A DNA stretch of 64,000 bases from Obelidium mucronatum (taxonomy: Eukaryota; Chytridiomycota; Chytridiomycetes; Chytridiales; Chytriomycetaceae), in the NCBI GenBank assembly GCA_025765595.1, contig JAIVFH010000088.1, positions 81,944 to 145,943 on the forward strand, in the 5' to 3' direction. Each line of letters starts with the position of its first letter. Position 1 is the stretch's first letter. Positions 32,387 through 43,776 of the stretch are shown here, piece after piece. Below the pieces are notes generated by a model. That model did no database searches and had not been told where the DNA came from. It saw only the letters and a program-made list of their open reading frames with translations. Both the position numbers and the translations under genes were made by a program.

Positions 32387-33446
32387 GCGGTAGGCAGCGT
32401 TTGGGATCAAATTGGGTAGCTAAGCCTCTTAGATTGCAAAGCTGCCCACCGTCTGCAATTGATATGGGTAGCTACTCCGTCTCAATCGCAAACACATCCA
32501 GGGCAGTCCAGTTCTGTTATAAACTAAAGCAGATGGTTAGCAGAGTAAATAATTAACAGTTTAGTTACGGCAATAGAGACGTTCCTCCAAGGTCTTCTGC
32601 AATCAAATATCCAGAGAGAAACACCAATGAACTGAGAGAGAGAGAGATAGAGAGTGTGTGTGTGTTAGAGAGAAAGCCAACGAGCGCCACTCTAGAGAAG
32701 CGGGCTCGCCGGCTGCGCAGCATAACCCGACGTCTGCACCACCGCTTAGAGCGATGTTAGCGGGTAGAGGATAGAATATACCAGATAAACTCTGCGTGTG
32801 GGAAGCAGGCTCATTGGCTGTGCAGCATGACCCAAATTCTGCAGCCACCACCCCATACAAGTTGGAGTGATGTTGGCGGGTGGAAGGGGGGAAAAAAAGC
32901 AAAATTATTTTTTGCAATCGGGGAAAATAATAAAATAAATTACAGCACTTTTTAATTCTGCATGGCTTCAGAAAATATAAGGGGATGGCTCATTTGGAAA
33001 GTACCTCACAAATTTCATCTAAAAAAGAACTTAAGTATTGTCCCAACTCAGCCTCCACAACTCACGTTGGTTCTCCAGCGTTTTGGAAACATGAAGCAGG
33101 TAAGGGATGTGCTCAAACTTTCATTGCCTTTCTTTTTTTTTTGTTAGCCTTATGTTCCATAGCTTCACAGCCTATCTAGCTGTGTTTGTTTCAAAGGGTG
33201 GTAAGTTTCAACTTTCTACATTTGATACTCTGGTTCTGCTAATGGGATCAAATGCTCACATTAGACCTAAACTCCCAAATTAACTTTAGACTGCCAAAAA
33301 GGGGGCCAAAGGATTTCATGCTTGTTTTAAGCTGGTTTGTGTCTACCTTTTGTCTGTTCTCTGCTTTTGCTCTGCCGTCTCATTCCTTTATTTTGGTTCT
33401 CTAGCTTTGACGTGCTGCCCCAAAGCAAGCAAGCACTAAAATGTTG

Positions 33447-34837
33447 ATATTAGGGAAACGGTTGTATCTCAGGTTTGAGTGAGCAGGGGTAATTCCCACC
33501 CTGTGCTAGCCTGCCTATGCAAAACATTTTTAGCTATAATGTCTGATTTCACCAATAAATTTTGCATATCTGCTCCTTCAATTAATTTTCAACCGAGTAA
33601 AAACAAACCCACACTTGAACCACACTGCAAAATAACAGCAAAAGAGATATTTGGCTCCTAACCAGTTGTATTGCCATTTTTGGCAGCAGACAATCATTTG
33701 AGCCAGAACTGGCTTCAATATTCCTTCTGCTGCCATGCGGTATTTTTACCTAAATTATTCCTTTGTTGCTGGTTCAGTGCCAAAGATCTGTCTTGGTGCA
33801 ATTACCTGACTTTGCCACATTTTTATAACATTAGCATTTTTATGTAAATTTTTTCTTTTCCCCTTTTTATGCCATTTCCCCTCCTTCGTCATAGGGTATC
33901 TCCCAAAGTTGCCAACCATTCAACGCTGACCTTGGTTTGTCAAATTTTCAAAATTTTCAAAAGCAATTTTTTGCAATGATTGACTGTTGTTTGGAAATGT
34001 GTTTCAAATTGATGTTGCGCATTGACTGTTGTCTGGAAGTGTGTTTCAAATTTACACTGAGCTTCAGCCAGAAACAATGTTGGGTTTTCCTTCCAGAAAT
34101 CCACCAGCCATGGAAGTCTTTCAACTCCAAATGTAAGAAACACTGGCATTTAATAAGGGCAATCCTAATGTTGATGTTAAAAATGCTCAGCTATTAGAAA
34201 AAGAGAGAGGAGGAGGAAAATGGCGCAGGTTGACTGTGGACCAGTTCGAAATGGTCACAGGGCCAGTCCAAATAAGATAGAAAATCTGACAAAGAAAAGA
34301 AATAAACTAAGTATTCTGCATCTGACATAACGCAAAAATCTGTTGAATAAATAGCCATTGAGTCAACTATCTCACTTCAAGATGGCTCTGATTTTTCAGA
34401 ATGTGCTCTTAATGACTTCCGTTAGAAAAGCTACCTGCTGTCCAACATACCCACTCCCATATTCCCCACCATTCTTCAGTTTATTTTGTTTTGCTTATGT
34501 TGTGCAATAGGTAGAAGTTAAATTGGGTGGAAGCAACACCCATTGTGGAGAGTCGTTGTGTAAACCAACGGAAAGAAGTATTTTAGAGCCGTTTATAGTC
34601 AATATTTATTCACATTTATTACTTTGTTTTATCGTTATTGAAAAGTTGAATAAATTGTCAGTTGTTGGCCATCGAAGCAAACACGTTTATAACAATCAAA
34701 CCTATCTACCAGCACAACTTACTTCGGATCGTTTGTATCTGCACATACTTAACTCGCTGAAACCAGTCACCTGCCGGGTTTTGTAAAAAAACAGCAAACA
34801 ATTTAGAAATTGTAGGAAGCAAACTTTTGGGAAGTGT
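33447..34837. other. Segment present only in the left arm
   Basis: About 1,391 bp replaces the 406 bp found at 61673-62078 of the right arm. It contains a short tandem repeat near 33978-34055 (unit containing ttgactgttgt, ggaa and gtgtttcaaatt) and no recognisable gene. Confidence 0.6.
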
Positions 34838-35264
34838 ATCTGTTGCTTTTAACACAGTCACAAGGAACCTCATCATGAACGAGAATCATAAAAAACAATA
34901 CTTTAATGCGACTCAAGAACCAGCAATTTGTTTGGTGTAGCAATTGAGGTGAGTTCCAGAAGTTTGCTACCTCAGATTCTTGAATATCTGCTAACAAGGC
35001 TTCCGTTTTGATTGCAGTTGCTTTTTTGTTGTCATTGCTGTCATCGCATTGTTCATCTGCAAGCTGGGCAAGTTCAGCGCTTCTGGTCTTCAGCTTCATG
35101 GAATCCACTGACAATGCCAGTTGGCTTTGATCATAGCCGCCAAGCCAATGTATTGGGATCTTGGTTTGACACTTGTTTGCTTGTACCTGTTTAGAAGTAA
35201 GTGGGTGATTTTCAGTTATGCGTTGTTGACTCAGATATTCTTCATACCATTTCCCAAGCCGCAA
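34803..35264 (-). CDS. Hypothetical ORF, left arm
   Basis: The 153-codon frame reads WYEEYLSQQRITENHPLTSK, then IPIHWLGGYDQSQLALSVDS and a Gln/Glu/Ala-rich helix. The right-arm copy (61249 onward) is the same up to VPCDCVKSN, where the arms part. It is probably a fragment of a mobile-element protein; I do not recognise it. Conservation between arms reflects recent duplication and is not proof of function. Confidence 0.3.
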   Translation of the reverse strand: MRLGKWYEEYLSQQRITENHPLTSKQVQANKCQTKIPIHWLGGYDQSQLALSVDSMKLKTRSAELAQLADEQCDDSNDNKKATAIKTEALLADIQESEVANFWNSPQLLHQTNCWFLSRIKVLFFMILVHDEVPCDCVKSNRYTSQKFASYNF

Positions 35265-35680
35265 TCTCTTGCGTGGTGAAAAAACAGAGGCACCACGTCA
35301 TCAAATACGGTTTTTTCAAGAGGCAACACGGTTTTTGGCGGCTTTGGGGACTTGGTTGGTTTCTTTGCGGATATTTTTAAGAGAAGTTGAAGAACTTCCA
35401 AGCAGAGGACGGATCTTTTATTTGAATATGAATTGCAAATAATTTCATAATGACTTTTACCTCATACACTGTAAAATTCATCACTATTTATTGTTTATCT
35501 ATTGTTGATGGATGTGCGGTAAAATCCGGCACATGTCTAGTATTTAAGTTTTCAGCATTATGCCTTTATCTAGCTTAAATAATTCTTGAGTATTCCTTGG
35601 AGGTCGGTCGCAGACTGCCAGATCTATGCCGGACAAAAATATCCACCAACACTATCTTTTCGAATCACATAAGGGCAAAA

Positions 35681-35754
35681 TGTTTCCGCCCGGGTTCGAA
35701 CCGGGGACCACCAGTGTGTTAGACTGGTGTGATAACCAACTACACCACGGAAAC
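35681..35754 (-). tRNA. tRNA-Val (AAC), left arm
   Basis: Acceptor GTTTCCG pairs with CGGAAAC. The anticodon stem CCAGT/ACTGG encloses CTAACAC, giving AAC. The T arm is CCCGGTTCGAACCGGG-like. The D loop has one extra T (GTAGTTGG) compared with the right-arm copy. Confidence 0.9.
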
Positions 35755-35924
35755 ATATTACTCTGGTAAGTCATTAATATTTATAATACTAATTAGGGCA
35801 AACTTCCCTCCGCACTGACGAAATCCTGAATTTTGATTTTGCAGAACTGGGAACTTAAACGTGTATCATAATCGGTAGGTGACGCAGCACCGGACGATCA
35901 CAGCCACTAGATGTTGTATGGCTA

Positions 35925-36110
35925 AGAGGCAGCTTATGACTCTCAGGGGAAGGGGCGGTGGACGTCGCTCGCGCACGAGCTTACTTCCGCAGAAGCAACA
36001 AGGGTGAAGTATCGTGCACACGCACACTTCTCCGCATGTTTGTCCCCTTTCCGGTGAAGGACATTTCCTCCTATTTATACCTTCAGAACTCTGAAACACA
36101 GGGGTGTTTC
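35925..36110 (+). repeat. Dispersed repeat, copy 2 (left arm)
   Basis: It shares ggcagcttatgactct, agcttacttccgcagaagc and tttataccttcagaa with copy 1 at 18.2 kb, in the same order. It is the left-arm member; the right-arm mirror is at about 60425-60590. Confidence 0.65.
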
Positions 36111-36210
36111 CTAAGAGCTCTAAGGCCATGCTCCGCACGCCTACAGATTCTAACAACATGTCCAGTTGACTCTCTTACTGCTGCTTCTATTGGAGTCGCA
36201 CCTATGATAT

Positions 36211-36235
36211 TGACAACCAACTACACCACGGAAAC
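36211..36235 (-). pseudogene. 5' fragment of tRNA-Val, left arm
   Basis: The minus strand reads GTTTCCGTGGTGTAGTTGG and then tTGTCA, identical to the acceptor and D arm of tRNA-Val before diverging completely. There is no anticodon or T arm. A mirror copy exists at 60277-60301. Confidence 0.7.
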
Positions 36236-36718
36236 TTGCCACATGTATTTTCAATATATATATTTAACTTTCATTCCCCTTGTTTCTCCTGACGTGATGC
36301 AATCAAGATGTCAATTAATCTTTCAAAGCAAATGGAAAGTTTGTTTTTTTCTGCCTTTTTCCCATCTCCATTTTCTGCTGCCAATACACGGATTTCAAGC
36401 TTGCTATCACCAATTCTGCCTCCAAGTCACCTCATCTGGACACACACAAGCTTTTTTTTTGTTTGGTGTGGCTGTATTTTGTAATAAACACCTTGCTGAC
36501 CTACTATTCCTCCCCCCATTCCTGAAGCAGTACCCGACTCCATATTCTGGCTTGTAGGCACAGCTAGCACCCCAACCCCCCTTGTAGACCTCCCGTCTAC
36601 TTCCACCCAGAATGCTCTGTCTTCAAAGTCTTGCAGTTCTTCTAGTTTCCTCTTTTCCTTTCTTTTTCCTTCTTGTGCTACCCTCCTTTGGGTATCTGGT
36701 GTACTCTGTTTTCTGGCC

Positions 36719-37630
36719 TTATTTTCTGGGTTCCTGGTTCATTTTTGGTTTGAATTCAAGCTCTTTGTTTTTTGTGTATGCATTCATATATCTGCTTGAT
36801 GTTGAAGTCCAGCTGGGTTGCATTTTCCTAATTCCTTTTCGGTCTTCAATTAAAGTTTTGATCGCCTTTTTGATTCTTCCTGAGCATTTATGGCTCCCAG
36901 TTGCATTCATTTCTCCTTTGCATAGTTGGCATATTGTTTCATTTTTGATCTTTGTGTTGTTGGTTGTCCTTGTTCCATTGTTATCTGTGGTTTTGTTTCT
37001 GGGTCCCTCTTTAATTGAGCCTTTCTCTCTCCTTCTTGCCTTGGCTTTTTCAGTGATTCCGCATGTAAGTTCAAATTCAATTGTCTTTTCGTTGCGGTAC
37101 TTCCAAACTTTTTCTTTTACTTGGTATCTTAAGTCCTTCCAGGTCTGTATTATGATTCTCCTTATACCTTTAGCCTTCTGGACTCCACATCTTTTGATGC
37201 ATTCATGTGTTACTTCTGGTATTGGGCCATATCCTGCAACCTGTTCAAATGTGAATTTATCTGTCTTCATGTTAATTGTGTCTTCCTCTTTTGTGTGCTG
37301 GGTTAGCTGGGTTAATGGTTGTCCCATCCAGTTTCTGAACCATTTTCCTAGCTTTTGTCTGATTCTTCCTGGGCATCTTATCCTCTTTTTCCATTTTTCC
37401 TTCCGGGTTGCTCTTTTGGTAGGTCTTCTGTTCTCCCAGCCTCCTCAATCCCTGCATTATTTCCACTGGAGAGTTTGTTGTCACTGTCACATGATCCACA
37501 CTCAGTATCCTTTGGACCCTCTCCAGTTTTCAGTTTGCTGTGTTGCGATCTTCTAATAAGACTCTGCTTTGTGGTTCATTGACACTCCCTTTGGTGGTGC
37601 TCCCACTACTCTTGCGCTTGAACATTCTCT
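36719..37630 (-). pseudogene. Retroelement-like coding remnant, left arm
   Basis: The minus strand reads DTINMKTDKFTFEQVAGYGP, then IRRIIIQTWKDLRYQVKEKV and TICQLCKGEMNATGSHKC. An upstream frame (37272-37499) contributes DHVTVTTNSPVEIMQGLRRL. The WKDLRYQVKEKVWKYRNEKT block with a following Cys/His cluster recalls the C-terminal tail of non-LTR retrotransposon polymerases. Frames are broken, and the right-arm mirror (58858-59790) has different breaks. Confidence 0.4.
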
Positions 37631-38426
37631 CCAATTCTCAACCAATCACAGTAAACCACTATAGCTATCTCCATTTTCTCTGATTTTCCTTATAACACTG
37701 GCAAATCCCCCCAATTACTGCCATCCTTCAGTAATTGAGTCGTCGCCGCCGCCATTCATCACTGTCTATCTTTGCTCACCACCTTGCAACGTTATCCAGG
37801 TTACAACCAACACCGCTTACCAAGGTCATCTGTTCCAGCTGTTGCCGCAACCCACCATATCCTGTTGTTAGGGTTGGTCCATTTGGCATGTTTGAGTTGA
37901 TTGTTTTCACAAACAGTTTCTTTGTCAATAATTTTTGTGAAAAGGAATCTTTGTGAAAGTGCTCTAGCCAATCAAAATGCAATCATGATTTCTTCTGAAA
38001 AATTTCCCAAACAAGTGACACCCCCTAATAGCGGGCATCTGTTGAAGAAAGTCATTCCTTAAACCCTAACTCAAGTAAATGTATGGCTGCTTGTCATGCC
38101 AACACAACTCATTTATAGTATTCAAATCCATTTTGCTGGTTTCCACATTGTGACACTGCAAATCTTCTCTTACAACGTCAATGGGGTTAAAAAATAGGCA
38201 CTATGCTGGGATATGCCAAGAGATAACAATGGATGCATCACGATGAATACATGTGCCATCTAATGACCACGTTGAATTATGGCCTGGAAAGTGTTCAACC
38301 ATTCCACTCAATGCAAGTGCCATACAGCACTGCATGGTCAAAAGTTCCTTCAGCACAGAAAGTCTCCACATCACCATCCCCATTATGGAGATGTGTGGCT
38401 TTTGATTGACTTCCTAACAAAACTTT

Positions 38427-38498
38427 CTCCCAGACGGGGAATTGAACCCCGGTCTCGCCCGTGACAGGGGCGGATACTAGCCACTATACTATCTGGGA
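38427..38498 (-). tRNA. tRNA-Asp (GTC), left arm
   Basis: Acceptor TCCCAGA pairs with TCTGGGA. The anticodon stem CGCCC/GGGCG encloses CTGTCAC, giving GTC. The T arm is CGGGGTTCAATTCCCCG. It is identical to the right-arm copy. Confidence 0.93.
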
Positions 38499-38699
38499 CT
38501 GGTGAAACTGTCCATTTAATATCTTATACTTGTTGAGTTTTTCACAAAATACTATGGACCAATAAACAGCAGTAATTATGGAAGGCAGCACAAAAGTTTA
38601 GCAGGATCACAAATGTCAAAAACAATTTCTAATGGCAACTGTTTTTGCATTTTGAGGTGGGACCTGTCAGACCACAGAAGGTAGGGAAATGGGGCTTAC

Positions 38700-39220
38700 T
38701 ACGCATATACGTCAGTGAATGCTCCCATGGCTCCTCCACACGTTGCTGGAAATATCCTTTGCAGTTTTGAATCTTGCTTCTCAGCCTGCCCCACACCAGG
38801 AACTTTGGGAACGACTACAAGATGTCCTCAAATATCTGAATGGAAACCATCATCAACGCATTCTCATCACTAAATCATCACTTTATTCAATAATTGAATT
38901 CTGGTCGAATGACTTTCTATTATGGCTTGGTTACCTGCAGAACCAACCTTCCCTCATGCACTGTGGCAACTCTGGCGCTGTTTGTAACACTGAAGAAGGA
39001 GCTGACCACCACCAAACAAAACATTTCGACATCAATAACTGGAAAAATGCTGGTTGCTATCTTCACAAAGCCTCTTGCCAAGAAAAAATTTGTTCCTCTC
39101 AAGGGAGCTCTGGGCTTGATTAAGGGGAGTGTGAAGGATTTGGATCCTGATGTAATCAAGCAACGCTTCAAGGAATGCGTACGGTATGCGTCAATGTATT
39201 TGAGGCGCACTGGAATTTAA
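38700..39220 (+). pseudogene. Ty1/copia polymerase remnant (RNase H end), left arm
   Basis: Frames read FAVLNLASQPAPHQELWERL, then LKYLNGNHHQRILITKSSLY, GNSGAVCN with DHHQTKHFDI, and finally IFTKPLAKKKFVPLKGALGL. This is the order of the copia reverse-transcriptase/RNase H C-terminus (DNxxA, TKHIDI and ADxxTKPL blocks). At least one frameshift separates the blocks, so the copy is dead. The right-arm mirror has the same break, so decay predates the duplication. Confidence 0.7.
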
Positions 39221-39261
39221 GGGTTCTTGACAATGTGACATGAGAAACCAACCTGTGAGAA

Positions 39262-39460
39262 AAGCCATTTGTGATTCATCTACAAATTGTCCATGTTGTC
39301 CTGCCTGCACTTGCACATTGACAACGCTCTCACAGGTTTGTACCATCTCTTTAGCATATGTAGATTCAATAAACTAAATGTGATTCATCTACAAATTGGT
39401 CCACGCTGTCCTGCCTGCACTTGCACACCAACAATGTTCTCACAGTCTTTCTCCAGAGTT
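39262..39460 (+). repeat. Two-copy tandem repeat, left arm
   Basis: gtgattcatctacaaatt...tgtcctgcctgcacttgcac occurs twice, about 112 bp apart, separated by a cacaggttt stretch. The right arm has the mirror at about 57030-57230. Confidence 0.8.
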
Positions 39461-39708
39461 GTATATATTGCAAAATACAGGATCTGCAAAGACTCCAATC
39501 CCGACCTGTCACAGTGCACTCGGCATGACTGCACTCTAATCCAATCTAAGTATTTATTGTTGATAATAAAAGTGTACTGTATTCAATTCTGAAACATGAA
39601 ACCACAAATCCATATTTCAAACACCAGTGGCACACTATCAATAAGATTTGGTTGGCAGATGACGGTTGTATGTTTGGGAGTGATTGGGTGAGATAAATTA
39701 ACCATTTA

Positions 39709-40988
39709 TACGGTGGTCCGTACGCCCCTGCAAAATTTCAAAAAACACAAAAAACAACTGACCAATCAGAAACTGACCAATCAGAAACCGACCAATCAGA
39801 AAAAGGTCAAAAAAACATGAAACGCAACTCCCAACCAACCAACCAACTACCGCCGCTACCCACCACCTCCAGTCCCAGTAGCCACGGTCTCTTGCTTCGC
39901 TCATAGAGCCGATAGCCGCGGTAGATACTGTCAAAGGTCTTGCCACTGCCAACCCGACCTGCCAGCAGGACATATCTCGTGTCCCGCTCTCCTGGCCAAC
40001 GGCATCGTCGCCTAACGTCGTTCATATGCCTTCATTGACATCGTATAGCTGTAAGTGCTAACCCGACTTTATTTTCGCTGCCAACACTCTCTAACAGTGA
40101 TATCTAGCACTTTTAGTTCCAGTCACGCTGTCCAGAGCCTCCGCTATGGCTCTATTTGCCGTATCGGGCCCGTCGACGCTGCCGCTGCAGTGTAAGTGCT
40201 ATCCTGACTTTATTTTCACATTCAACTGCTTTCACTGGAATAGCACTTTTAACACTGCCATTAGCATTTTCCCTGTGCCTCTTTTTTGCTGTTCCGGCTC
40301 TTGCTGCTGATCATATTTACCACCTATGGATCTCGAAGGGGGTGATGTTTAGCCACGCTCCTGACGCTACCAGCCAGGCGGACGGATCCGCTACTACTGT
40401 ACCTCCCACTACAAGGCTTACCACTACAAACTGCGTTACTCGGACAACCTTTGAGGCCCGTCCCTTTCGGTCCGTAAGTACTTGGGACTTTCTTTTCGTT
40501 GCTGCCGTCTATTTCTAACCGGTAATTTTGTTATCGTCAGGTTGACACTTTGCTTCATTGGTAGTGTCGCTCTGTTTTGTTATCGTCAGGTTGACACTTT
40601 GCTTCATTTGGTAGTGTCGCTCTGTTTGGTCTCTTTGACATCTTGCCCATGACAACGTGACCCTTCCCAATTTCCAAGGAACCTTTGTGTTACCAATTGT
40701 CCCCAATCGGGGATGGTTGGTTTAACTGCCACTATCATGTCTCTAAACAGAGATATAGTGGGAGCAGAAGGTTCCTTGGATACTTTGATGGCAGAGAGCC
40801 ACGGGACGAGATTACACACCATGGCTGTTATTAAAAGTGTTGTGATAGGTAGCGAAAATAAAGTTGGTTTGGCCTTTCCTGTTTTCTTGACCATTTTCTG
40901 ATTGGTCAGTTTCTGATTGGTCAGTTTCTGATTGGTCAGTTTTTTTTTGTGTTTTTTGAAATTTTGCAGGGGCGTACGGACCACCGTA
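39709..40988. mobile_element. Long-TIR DNA element with 6-bp target duplication, copy 2 (left arm only)
   Basis: 1,280 bp with the same ends as copy 1 (TACGGTGGTCCG and its complement). It is flanked by catttA at 39703-39708 and 40989-40994. The right arm has the uninserted site around 56785-56795 with a single copy of that hexamer. The arm offset of 1,286 bp equals the element plus one hexamer, which fixes both boundaries. Inner TIRs carry three CCAAT-type boxes each. A roughly 47-bp internal tandem duplication (ttgttatcgtcaggttgaca) near 40528-40625 distinguishes it from copy 1. Confidence 0.93.
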
Positions 40989-40994
40989 CATTTA

Positions 40995-41519
40995 ACCTGA
41001 TGTGGTTAAGTAAGTAGAAAGATACATTCCTGATACCAGTCTTCCTGATAACAGGGAAATCTGATGGAAATGTAAGAAAGCTTTTTCCTCAGAAATTGTG
41101 CTATCCAACTTTGGGCATCTCACAGTAAGTATTCAGACCTGATAGGTCTTTTGGGTATTGTTAATGAGTCAACCCAAACCTGCTTGCTCTTCAATTTACA
41201 ATTGCATCTTTATTTTCCTAAAGTGGTTTAAGACTAAATGCACAAAACAGGTTTTAGGGGCAGTATTGCACACCTTAGATGAAGGAGTATGAGTCGGTTT
41301 GAACAACATGGAAAAAATCAGAATGATGCAAATATGTAACTATGCTGTATCTCACCTTCTCCTACTCATCTGAAGATGTAACTGGTTTCTTTTTCAAAAA
41401 TGCACCAGAAATTGGGTGATACCTAGCAATGCTGCAAGAGTTGGAGCAATAGATATGGTAAGCATCAGGTGACCTCTTTGAAAATTGCTATAGATAGCTA
41501 CATGGGGCAGACCACCACA
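40995..41519. other. No supported gene
   Basis: About 0.5 kb of arm sequence between the TIR element and tRNA-Gln, with short frames only. It is mirrored at 56259-56784. Confidence 0.5.
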
Positions 41520-41591
41520 GGTTGTATAGTGTAGTGGTTATCACCCTGGTTTTTGATACCAGTAACCCCGGTTCGAATCCGGGTACGACCT
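41520..41591 (+). tRNA. tRNA-Gln (TTG), left arm
   Basis: Acceptor GGTTGTA pairs with TACGACC, with one T-G wobble. The anticodon stem CTGGT/ACCAG encloses TTTTGAT, giving TTG. The T arm is CCCGGTTCGAATCCGGG. Confidence 0.92.
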
Positions 41592-41665
41592 TGGACGCCG
41601 TTAGCATCTAATGATGCCTTTTATAATTGGAATAAATGCTCTGAAGTGAATCAGCCATCCAAAAC

Positions 41666-41738
41666 CGAGCGTACCAGGGGTCGAACCTGGAATCTCTTGA
41701 TTCGTAGTCAAGCGCGGTAACCATTTTGCCATACGCCC
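41666..41738 (-). tRNA. tRNA-Arg (ACG), left arm
   Basis: Acceptor GGGCGTA pairs with TACGCTC, with one G-T wobble. The anticodon stem CTTGA/TCAAG encloses CTACGAA, giving ACG. The T arm is CCAGGTTCGACCCCTGG. It lies 74 bp from tRNA-Gln, facing it. Confidence 0.92.
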
Positions 41739-43168
41739 ACAGCAGTCATGGGGTCTATTACTTCTAATATAGCCCGACTTGGACGCAACCTTCCATTCTT
41801 TCTAGCAAAGCTGTATGCTGCTCATATTCTCCAATGGATTATGTCTATCCCTGACCATGTGCCTTCTGACAGTTTCATTGCATTGGGGACCACTACTATA
41901 CTAGTTAAGTAAAGTTTGGAGTACACACTGCAGTGCCCTACATGTCAATGCTTTGCCAACACCAGCACCAGTTGATATTTGGACAGGAAAATCACGAAAG
42001 ACTCAAAACCACCTGTTGAGACAAACTAACTTGAGGGGCCCAAAACTGAACGTTAAAGTTTCTTTGAAAGTTGTTGAGTTGGATGGCATCACCGGGCAGA
42101 ATGACACCGGAACAATTATAGGAAATTCTGTTGCAAAACCCGCCATGGAATGCAAAAATACAGCAGTGTAGACAGATTTAATTTCAGTCTTTGGAGTATT
42201 TCTTTTATTCAGATGAAATTCATGCCATGTGCAGAATAACCAGACCATGAACCAAAACCCCAATATAAATGAGTGCCATGCTTTACTCCCAAAATCAGCC
42301 CGTACCTGAACGGTTTTGGGCAGAAAGTTTTGAAGGTAGTTAACCTTTATTGATATACAAGCTTAGAATTCCAGACATGTCAACGTCAAAGTTTATTACG
42401 TAAGAAAGCACAAGAAAACTCCACGTCTACCCAAGCTTCAGTTCCATCTTTGTAACTGTAAAGCATTGGAGACAAGCAAATTAGTAATCAAGATGCAAGG
42501 TGGGAAAAGGGGACAAAATAGAATATAAAAGTGAAACAGCTTGAAACGGGATTTAAAAGGAAGTGTACGTCTAATAATAAACAATTGATAGTTCCCAGAA
42601 ATGTATTACAACTCACCTCCAGTGCAGAGCAAAGGACCCAAAGACGCTGGGTCCAACAGAAAGCAGTTGGTTTTTGGCTCGGCCGGCCGATGCATTGCTC
42701 TGACACACGAAAGCCTGGTCAAAGTACAACAGCCCCAACCAGAATCAAGTCTCTCCCACCTCTGTCTAAACCCTTGTGCCCCTCCTTGTGGGAAATGCTA
42801 AACCCTGTAAAGTCCTTATTGCATTTTGTGTTCACCCAGCACTATCACCACCTCAACTGGCCATCATGAATGTATCTGCCCACACAAATTGTGAATGCTA
42901 AATTTTCATTCATCTTGCTTGCCCCAACTCACAACCATGCTCTGATCACTGTTGGTTTTAACGTAAAGCCCACTTAGTATTTGCCTCAACTAACATTGCA
43001 TTTCATGGTGATCTTGCACCATGCCCTTCCCCACACCTAATTACTGTTTTTAAATTTTCTTCTCTTTGTTGTCCACCACAATAATACAACATCAATAAAA
43101 GCCAAGTCAAGTTGCTTAAGCATTTGCTTTTTTTAATTTTTATATTGACTGTCCACATTTATTACTGA
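41739..43168. other. Arm sequence without a recognised gene
   Basis: 1.4 kb with short frames. The frame at 41953-42171 (PTPAPVDIWTGKSRK, then LNVKVSLKVVELDGITGQND) is unchanged at protein level in the right arm (55825-55607) and could be a small gene or element fragment. No family is recognised. Confidence 0.35.
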
Positions 43169-43240
43169 ACAGTAGTTGTATAGTGGTTATTATGCCTGCC
43201 TTCCAAGCATGCGACCCGGGTTCGAATCCCGGCTACTGCA
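43169..43240 (+). tRNA. tRNA-Gly (TCC), left arm
   Basis: The anticodon loop is CTTCCAA (TCC) and the T arm is CCGGGTTCGAATCCCGG. The acceptor reads ACAGTAG against CTACTGC, so the first pair is A-C; the right-arm copy has the expected G. The anticodon stem CCTGC/GCATG also has a mismatch in both copies. Confidence 0.8.
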
Positions 43241-43776
43241 GTTAATGTTCCTTTGCCCTGTTGGTTTGTCTATGCTTAGCTTTTTCAGATTCCCTTTCTT
43301 TATTGTAGTTTTCGTCCAAAATTCAATTTTCGCGCTTTTGGATTTCTTCAATATCCAATCGTGCACTAGGCCAAAATCACCACAATCCCCCTCTAGTCAT
43401 CATGAATTTTTGTTACAAAGTCTCTCACGCAGCAGGCTTCATTGAAGGATTGAATCATACGCATTTCCTTAAGCTATGTGCGAAGATTTGAATAGTAATA
43501 AAACTGATTTATTGCTGAAAAACAGTTCAAGTCTCTATTGAAAGTTTCATAAAGACGTTGCTCGCCGATGGTGTTAGAGAGGTTGCTTGATTCGACAGTC
43601 TGTTGCCAACCTAAAAATAGAATGCGTTAGGTTCAAAGTGTTAGCCAACTAGACCACATAAGCATATCTACCGTGCCGTATAGAACTAATGTTAGCCTGC
43701 TTTAATAGCGTGAAACTCTGTGTGGGCATAAAACAAATAAAAGTAAATTCGAAACACACAAAACAGGCACAATTCA

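Larger units (their letters stand above)
31500..43634 (+). repeat. Left arm of a giant inverted repeat
   Basis: The sequence is repeated in reverse complement at 54143-64000. Matched points include tRNA-Gly (43169/54608, coordinate sum 97777), tRNA-Gln and tRNA-Arg (sum 97778), tRNA-Asp (sum 96492) and tRNA-Val (sum 96514). The inner edge is gcgttaggttc at 43634. The shift of 1,286 between the Gln/Arg and Asp blocks equals one TIR insertion at 39709-40988 plus its 6-bp target duplication. A second break, near 33447-34837, is not shared. Scattered substitutions and small indels show that the arms are similar but not identical. Confidence 0.93.

Noticed and set aside
36612..37556. 314-codon hydrophobic ORF on the plus strand
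   Set aside because: It is antisense to a Lys/Glu-rich retroelement-like frame; AAA/GAA codons read backwards as Phe/Leu/Ser and mimic a membrane protein.
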